A stretch of 9,748 nucleotides of DNA, taken from contig JBKJLF010000303.1 of the NCBI GenBank assembly GCA_046597185.1, forward strand, positions 1 to 9,748, read 5' to 3'. The translations under genes were made by a program, and so were the position numbers. The stretch comes from CAMBDR01 sp046597185. GTDB taxonomy: Bacteria > Pseudomonadota > Gammaproteobacteria > Burkholderiales > Burkholderiaceae_D. This document shows positions 6,163-9,748 of the stretch, piece after piece (the first letter of the stretch is position 1; every line of letters begins with the position of its first letter). The notes beneath the pieces were generated by a model that had not been told where the DNA came from, ran no database searches, and saw only the letters and a program-made list of their open reading frames with translations.

Positions 6163-6176
6163 CAGGCAAGCGCCTG
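6163..6176 (-). other. Small hairpin in the antiporter leader
   Basis: CAGGC (6163-6167) and GCCTG (6172-6176) form a perfect 5-bp stem with a 4-base loop, within the predicted 73-base leader of the antiporter transcript. No T-run follows, so it is not a terminator. A role in mRNA stability or translation is only a guess. Confidence 0.35.
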
Positions 6177-6199
6177 TAAGCGCGGCAGTACAGGTGGTG

Positions 6200-6228
6200 A
6201 TATTAAGTTAGTCGAAATAATCAGTCAA
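6200..6228 (-). promoter_or_regulatory. Promoter of the antiporter-ligase operon
   Basis: On the minus strand TTGACT (6228-6223) and TAATAT (6205-6200) are separated by exactly 17 bases; the -35 box matches sigma70 consensus at 5 of 6. Transcription should start near 6193, leaving a leader of about 73 bases before the GTG at 6120. This supports the antiporter and ligase being transcribed independently of the hydrolase gene upstream. Confidence 0.65.
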
Positions 6229-6248
6229 GAATAATAGCTTGTTTCCTC

Positions 6249-6297
6249 AAAAAATGCCTTGCTGACGAGCAATTGATGCGCTTTAAACCACGCATCA
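6249..6297 (-). terminator. Predicted terminator after the gamma-glutamyl hydrolase gene
   Basis: Read on the minus strand after the TAG stop at 6309, a perfect 7-bp inverted repeat TGATGCG/CGCATCA (6297-6291 and 6280-6274) is followed by a smaller TTGCT/AGCAA hairpin (6272-6268 and 6263-6259). Four bases later comes a run of six T (6254-6249). The second stem is weak, so this may be a modest intrinsic terminator. It separates this gene from the promoter at 6200-6228. Confidence 0.5.
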
Positions 6298-6306
6298 GGG
6301 CGGCAA

Positions 6307-7215
6307 CTAAAATCGGGTCTCGCGCGCCGCCAGTAAAAACTTGTCAAGCAACGGCGTGCAGTCGAGCAATTCCGGGCCAGTGGCGCGATGGAATTCGGGG
6401 TGCCATTGCAAACCCATCACGAAGCGTGATTTGGTATGACGAATCGCCTCGACGATATTGTCGCTGTCCGATACCGCTTCCACTTGTATGTCGCGCCCCA
6501 ATTTGTGGACTGCCTGATGGTGGATCGAATTCACCAATGGTGCGTCCTGGTTGCTGAATAGCCCGGCCAGCACGGTGCCGGACGGAAAGCGAATCCGGTG
6601 GAAATTGCGGTCGTAGTTTTCGCTGACATGCGCAATCGCTTCCGGCACATCGCTTGCAATGTCCTGATGCAGGCTGCCGCCGAAGGCGACGTTAATCAGT
6701 TGGCAACCCCGGCAAATGCCCAGCACCGGTTTGCCGGCCTCAATGAATTCGTGCAGTAGCTCCAGCTCGTACATGTCACGCGCCCGGTCGCCGTTCCATT
6801 CGGGGCGGGTTGCGGTTTCGGAATAGGTTTGTGGGCAGACATCGGCACCGCCTTGCAACACCAGGCCGTCCAGCGTGTGGGCATAATCCCGCAGCCGAAT
6901 ATTGCTCATGAGTAGTCCGCCTGTATTGACGGTGGGTATCATGAACACCAGCACATTGCGCGTCATGACCCATTGCGCAATGGATTCTTCCAGATATTGC
7001 AGTGTCTTGCTTTGCAGGCCCCGGCCTTCGGCATTGGGGTGGAAGATGCGGGCGGAGACGCCGATTTTCAGGGTGCGGTGGATCAGCTTACGGCCAACGC
7101 GGTCCGACAATATGCGTATGCGCGCCGAAAGCAGGTTCCAGGCTTGCGTCCAGGGCTGCGTCAGGTTGGCGTCAACCGGGTCGGGCTGGTTTTGTGGTGG
7201 TTTGGGTTCGGACAT
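6307..7215 (-). CDS. Class I glutamine amidotransferase-like gamma-glutamyl hydrolase (peptidase C26, PuuD-like)
   Basis: This 302-residue protein belongs to peptidase family C26. PuuD of this family cleaves gamma-glutamyl-GABA in putrescine breakdown, and relatives cleave other gamma-glutamyl amides. The nucleophile is C168 in GICRGCQLINVAFGG, and H272 and E274 in QWHPEF complete the triad. LQGGADVCPQTY (120-131) and the NSIHHQAV stretch (229-236) are typical of PuuD-like members. The first 40 or so residues (proline-rich, then a helix) extend beyond the usual family core and have no recognised function. The frame opens up to 7254, but ATG 7215 is chosen because GAAGGAG lies 5-6 bases before it. 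No polyamine genes (puuA, puuB, puuC) are in the window, so the puuD symbol is not assigned; the substrate could be a gamma-glutamyl product of the nearby ligase. Confidence 0.87.
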   Translation of the reverse strand: MSEPKPPQNQPDPVDANLTQPWTQAWNLLSARIRILSDRVGRKLIHRTLKIGVSARIFHPNAEGRGLQSKTLQYLEESIAQWVMTRNVLVFMIPTVNTGGLLMSNIRLRDYAHTLDGLVLQGGADVCPQTYSETATRPEWNGDRARDMYELELLHEFIEAGKPVLGICRGCQLINVAFGGSLHQDIASDVPEAIAHVSENYDRNFHRIRFPSGTVLAGLFSNQDAPLVNSIHHQAVHKLGRDIQVEAVSDSDNIVEAIRHTKSRFVMGLQWHPEFHRATGPELLDCTPLLDKFLLAARETRF

Positions 7216-7252
7216 GATGACTCCTTCAATTTTTTCGATTGCAATTCCAATC

Positions 7253-7260
7253 ACTATAAT
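7253..7260. promoter_or_regulatory. Overlapping divergent -10 elements
   Basis: TATAAT on the plus strand (7255-7260) and TATAGT on the minus strand (7258-7253) overlap, so polymerases for the antiporter gene and the hydrolase gene may compete for one site. The -35 boxes are poor: TTTCGA at 16 bases on plus, none convincing on minus. This suggests activator-dependent or weak promoters. Predicted leaders are about 100 bases (plus) and 30-40 bases (minus). Confidence 0.35.
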
Positions 7261-7282
7261 TTGCGCGCCTAACTATGGTATC

Positions 7283-7334
7283 GTTCTGGTTTGCCAAACT
7301 TCGAGCGGCAGACTGACGGATTCCAGAACCCGTC
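7283..7334 (+). promoter_or_regulatory. Potential structured RNA leader (pseudoknot-like) of the antiporter mRNA
   Basis: GTTCTGG (7283-7289) is the perfect complement of CCAGAAC (7323-7329). The adjoining GTTTGCC (7289-7295) pairs with GGCAGAC (7307-7313) with one G-U. In addition GACGG (7315-7319) pairs with CCGTC (7330-7334), which places CCAGAAC in its loop, so the first and third pairings together make an H-type pseudoknot. The element lies 34 bases before the antiporter ATG. I do not recognise a known riboswitch class in it. Confidence 0.35.
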
Positions 7335-7367
7335 TCAGCTCATACTACCCGAAAAACAGGATGCCAA

Positions 7368-8585
7368 ATGGAATATAACATCGAACAACTCGCGGTCTTA
7401 CTTCTGATTGCCGGCCTGGTTGCCATGCTGGCGCGGCGTTTTCATTTTCCCTACACCATTGGGCTGTTGTTTGCTGGTATTTGCTTGGCCTTTCTACCCG
7501 TGGTGCCCACCATTACCTTAACCAAAGAGTTGATTTTTACCTGCCTGTTGCCGCCTTTGATTTTTGAAGCGGCCTTATTTTTACCCTGGAAAGAATTACG
7601 CCCCGTTATGCCCGTGGTGCTGGTCATTGCCAGCGTGGGGCTGGTTTTGTCGGCCCTGGTAACCGGCTTGGGTATGGTGTATTTTCTGGGCTGGCCCGTC
7701 ATGGCGGCCAGTATTTTTGGCGTGCTCATTGCCGCCACCGACCCGGTTTCGGTGATTGCCACCTTTAAAGAAGCCGGGGTACACGGCAAATTACGCATTT
7801 TGGTGGAGTCAGAAAGCCTGTTTAACGATGGCGCGGCGGCGGTGATGTTTTCTTTGGTGCTGGCGTTTTCGCAGGGGGTGGCACCTGGGCCATTGCAAAT
7901 GAGCATTAATGCGCTGCTGGTGGTGGGCGGTGGCATTGCCTGCGGTGCTTTGGTGGCGTGGGTAATTTTGTATATTGCCGGTAAAACGGTGGACCATCTG
8001 GTTGAATTGGCGTTTACGACGGTGGCGGCCTATGGCTCGTTTTTGCTGGCGGAGCATTTTCACTGGTCCGGCGTGTTGGCGACCCTGACGGCGGGCTTAA
8101 TTATCGGCAATCGCGGTCATTTGGGGGCAATTTCTGATAAAGGGCGCGGAGCCGTGCTGGCCTTTTGGGAATTTGCCGCCTTTGTCGCCAATTCGCTGAT
8201 TTTTATCATGATCGGCATGCAAGAAGCGCGGCAGATGTTCTCTTCGCTCTGGTTGTCGGCATTGCTGGCCATTGCCCTGGTTTTATTTGGGCGCGCCGTG
8301 GCCATTTACCCGCTGTCTGCCTTGTTTATGAAAAGCCGCCACAAGGTCTCGATGCCGCATCAGCATATTTTGGTGTGGGGTGGTTTGCGCGGCGCGCTGG
8401 CACTGGCTTTGGCGCTGGGTTTGCCAAATACCATCCCTTATCGCAATGAAATCATCACCCTTTCCTTTGCCATCGTGGCCTTTTCGGTGGTGGTGCAAGG
8501 CTTGACGGTTACGCCCTTGATGCGGGCGCTGGGTTTGCTCAAGCATGCCGGGCCGCACCAGGAGAAGAGCGGCGGTGAATCATGA
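7368..8585 (+). CDS. NhaP-type CPA1 Na+/H+ antiporter
   Basis: This 405-residue inner-membrane protein with about 12 hydrophobic segments belongs to the CPA1 (NhaP/NHE) family, which exports Na+ (or K+) in exchange for protons. Motifs are clear: LLPPLIFEAALFLPW (60-74), the transport-site AATDPVSVIATFKEAG (122-137) with T124-D125-P126, ESESLFNDGAAAVMF (147-161) with N153-D154, the GRAVAIYPL helix (308-316, R309), and WGGLRGALALALALG (337-351) with R341. These fit the electroneutral N-D type. The protein ends soon after the last helix, without the long regulatory tail of some NhaP or eukaryotic NHE proteins. AGGA lies 6 bases before the ATG. Its stop overlaps the next gene's ATG (ATGA at 8582-8585), so both are translated from one transcript. 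There is no RCK domain. Whether Na+ or K+ is the ion cannot be decided from sequence. Confidence 0.9.
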   Translation: MEYNIEQLAVLLLIAGLVAMLARRFHFPYTIGLLFAGICLAFLPVVPTITLTKELIFTCLLPPLIFEAALFLPWKELRPVMPVVLVIASVGLVLSALVTGLGMVYFLGWPVMAASIFGVLIAATDPVSVIATFKEAGVHGKLRILVESESLFNDGAAAVMFSLVLAFSQGVAPGPLQMSINALLVVGGGIACGALVAWVILYIAGKTVDHLVELAFTTVAAYGSFLLAEHFHWSGVLATLTAGLIIGNRGHLGAISDKGRGAVLAFWEFAAFVANSLIFIMIGMQEARQMFSSLWLSALLAIALVLFGRAVAIYPLSALFMKSRHKVSMPHQHILVWGGLRGALALALALGLPNTIPYRNEIITLSFAIVAFSVVVQGLTVTPLMRALGLLKHAGPHQEKSGGES

Positions 8586-9748
8586 AGGCCGATCAGCCAA
8601 GCGCGGCGCAAGCGGTGGGGGAAGAGTTACGCAGACTGTTTAGCCTGAGCACCGATAAAGCCGACGACGCAGCCATTGACGAGGCTTTACGCTCAGGCGT
8701 TGAAATGAAGGGCAGCAATCTTTGGGTCTTGATCTTTGCCATCTTTGTGGCATCGATCGGTTTAAACGTCAACTCCACTGCCGTCATCATCGGTGCCATG
8801 CTGATCTCGCCCTTGATGGGGCCGATTATGGGCATCGGTTATGGCATCGGGATTTACGATTTCGCTCTGGTCAAAACGGCGCTGAAAAATTTGACGATTG
8901 CGGTTTTTTTGAGCTTGTGTACCTCGGTGTTGTACTTTTTAATCAGCCCACTGACCCAGGCGCAGTCCGAATTACTGGCACGCACCACCCCCACCATTTG
9001 GGATGTGTTGATTGCCCTGTTTGGCGGTTTGGCGGGTATTGTCGGTGCCACGCGCAGGGAAAAATCGAATGTGGTGCCGGGTGTGGCGATTGCCACCGCC
9101 CTGATGCCACCTCTTTGTACCGCCGGCTATGGCCTGGCCAACGGCAATTGGGCTTTTTTTGGCGGGGCTTTTTATTTATTCACCATCAATAGCGTGTTTA
9201 TTGCGCTGGCCTCGGCGCTGGTGGTGCATTTGTATCACGTCAAGGCCAAACAATTTATCGATGAAAAAGTGGCGGCGCGGGTCAAGGCCACCATCATGGT
9301 GATCGTGGTACTCACGGTGGTGCCGAGCGTGTATCTGGCCTATCGCCTGGTGCAATACGAGGTGTTCAAGTCGCATGCCAATCAATTTATCGAAAAAGAA
9401 ATCGCCTCAAAAAGCACTTTTGTAACCCAATCATCGATTGATCCGGTTACAAAAGTGATAGAAGTGACCGTGATTGGCAAGTACTTGTCACGGGTCAAAT
9501 TATCTGAACTTGAGCAACGCCTGGCCAATGCGGGCCTGGCGGATGCGAAGCTGGAAGTGCATCAACAAGACGACCAGCAACGCATTGATGTCACCACACT
9601 CAAGAGCGGTTTGTTAAGTGATTTGTATAGCAATAGCCAGAAAGTGTTGGAGCAGAAAGAACAACACATTCAGCAGTTGCAAGCGTCGATCAAAGCCTCG
9701 GTCAATGCCCATCGTGATACTTTGCTGCAAATGAAAGGGATTCCGACC
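8582..9748 (+). CDS. DUF389 membrane protein with periplasmic BON-like and coiled-coil region, cut by the window edge
   Basis: The frame is open for all 389 codons to the right edge, so the C-terminus is missing. A cytoplasmic N-terminal 45 residues is followed by about six hydrophobic segments (near 46-62, 64-90, 103-122, 140-157, 163-215, 233-255). The two half-related motifs GAMLISPLMGPI (71-82) and ATALMPPLCTAGYG (171-184) are the signature of DUF389, a family of bacterial and archaeal membrane proteins without known function. After the last segment, residues 265-340 alternate beta-strand and helix (KVIEVTVIGKYL, then LEQRLANAGLADAKLEV), like a BON or secretin-type domain. Residues 350-385 are rich in Q, E and K and predict a coiled coil. 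The start overlaps the antiporter's stop by four bases; with no strong Shine-Dalgarno of its own, it probably depends on reinitiation. Translational coupling suggests a partner or accessory role for the antiporter, but this is inference. Confidence 0.88.
   Translation, partial: MKADQPSAAQAVGEELRRLFSLSTDKADDAAIDEALRSGVEMKGSNLWVLIFAIFVASIGLNVNSTAVIIGAMLISPLMGPIMGIGYGIGIYDFALVKTALKNLTIAVFLSLCTSVLYFLISPLTQAQSELLARTTPTIWDVLIALFGGLAGIVGATRREKSNVVPGVAIATALMPPLCTAGYGLANGNWAFFGGAFYLFTINSVFIALASALVVHLYHVKAKQFIDEKVAARVKATIMVIVVLTVVPSVYLAYRLVQYEVFKSHANQFIEKEIASKSTFVTQSSIDPVTKVIEVTVIGKYLSRVKLSELEQRLANAGLADAKLEVHQQDDQQRIDVTTLKSGLLSDLYSNSQKVLEQKEQHIQQLQASIKASVNAHRDTLLQMKGIPT

Noticed and set aside
6307..7215. 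Naming the C26 hydrolase puuD and inferring putrescine degradation.
   Set aside because: None of the other puu genes is present and the protein has a long N-terminal extension; only the family can be stated.
7267..7273. GCCTAAC, matching the attC R'' consensus, in the divergent promoter region.
   Set aside because: No complementary arm or GTTRRRY core follows at a suitable distance, and the surroundings are ordinary chromosomal genes; seven-base matches arise by chance.
7451..7936. A 161-residue open frame on the minus strand inside the NhaP-type gene, and similar antisense frames elsewhere.
   Set aside because: They lie fully opposite clear conserved genes, have low-complexity composition and no ribosome binding sites.

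Overview
The window looks like a chromosomal segment of a Gram-negative, moderate-GC proteobacterium, most likely betaproteobacterial. This is inferred from the families present (higBA, YbdK-type ligase, CPA1/CPA2 antiporters, DUF389), from clean AAGGAG-type ribosome binding sites, and from sigma70-like promoters. Genus cannot be decided from the sequence alone.

Region 1 (1-1640) is accessory DNA with integron character. A fragment at the left edge weakly resembles a BrnA antitoxin. It is followed by a GC-rich inverted repeat and then an integron attC-like site (362-481). Next comes a cassette gene for a GIY-YIG nuclease (508-1056), then the 5' half of a second attC (1082-1129) whose 3' half is missing. 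That half-site runs straight into an ORF with DnaJ-type CxxCxGxG zinc motifs (to 1638). No integrase gene is present in the window.

Region 2 (1639-2542) is an AT-rich spacer without a convincing gene, then a HigB/HigA toxin-antitoxin operon. Its promoter lies so close to the toxin ATG that the toxin mRNA may be leaderless, and a perfect palindrome sits between its -35 and -10 boxes.

Region 3 (2544-7215, minus strand) is ordinary chromosomal cargo. In transcription order it holds a PuuD-like gamma-glutamyl hydrolase, a CPA2-type cation/proton antiporter overlapping the ribosome-binding region of a YbdK/GCS2-type carboxylate-amine ligase, and an exported serine hydrolase of the beta-lactamase/penicillin-binding class. 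The antiporter-ligase pair has a good promoter (spacing 17) and looks translationally coupled.

Region 4 (7216-9748, plus strand) is divergent. A leader with potential RNA structure precedes an NhaP-type CPA1 Na+/H+ antiporter, whose stop overlaps the start of a DUF389 membrane protein that runs off the right edge.

Taken together, the right half joins two unrelated proton antiporters with one enzyme that makes and one that cleaves gamma-glutamyl-type amide bonds. A shared role in ion, pH or osmotic stress is a reasonable inference but is not shown by the sequence.
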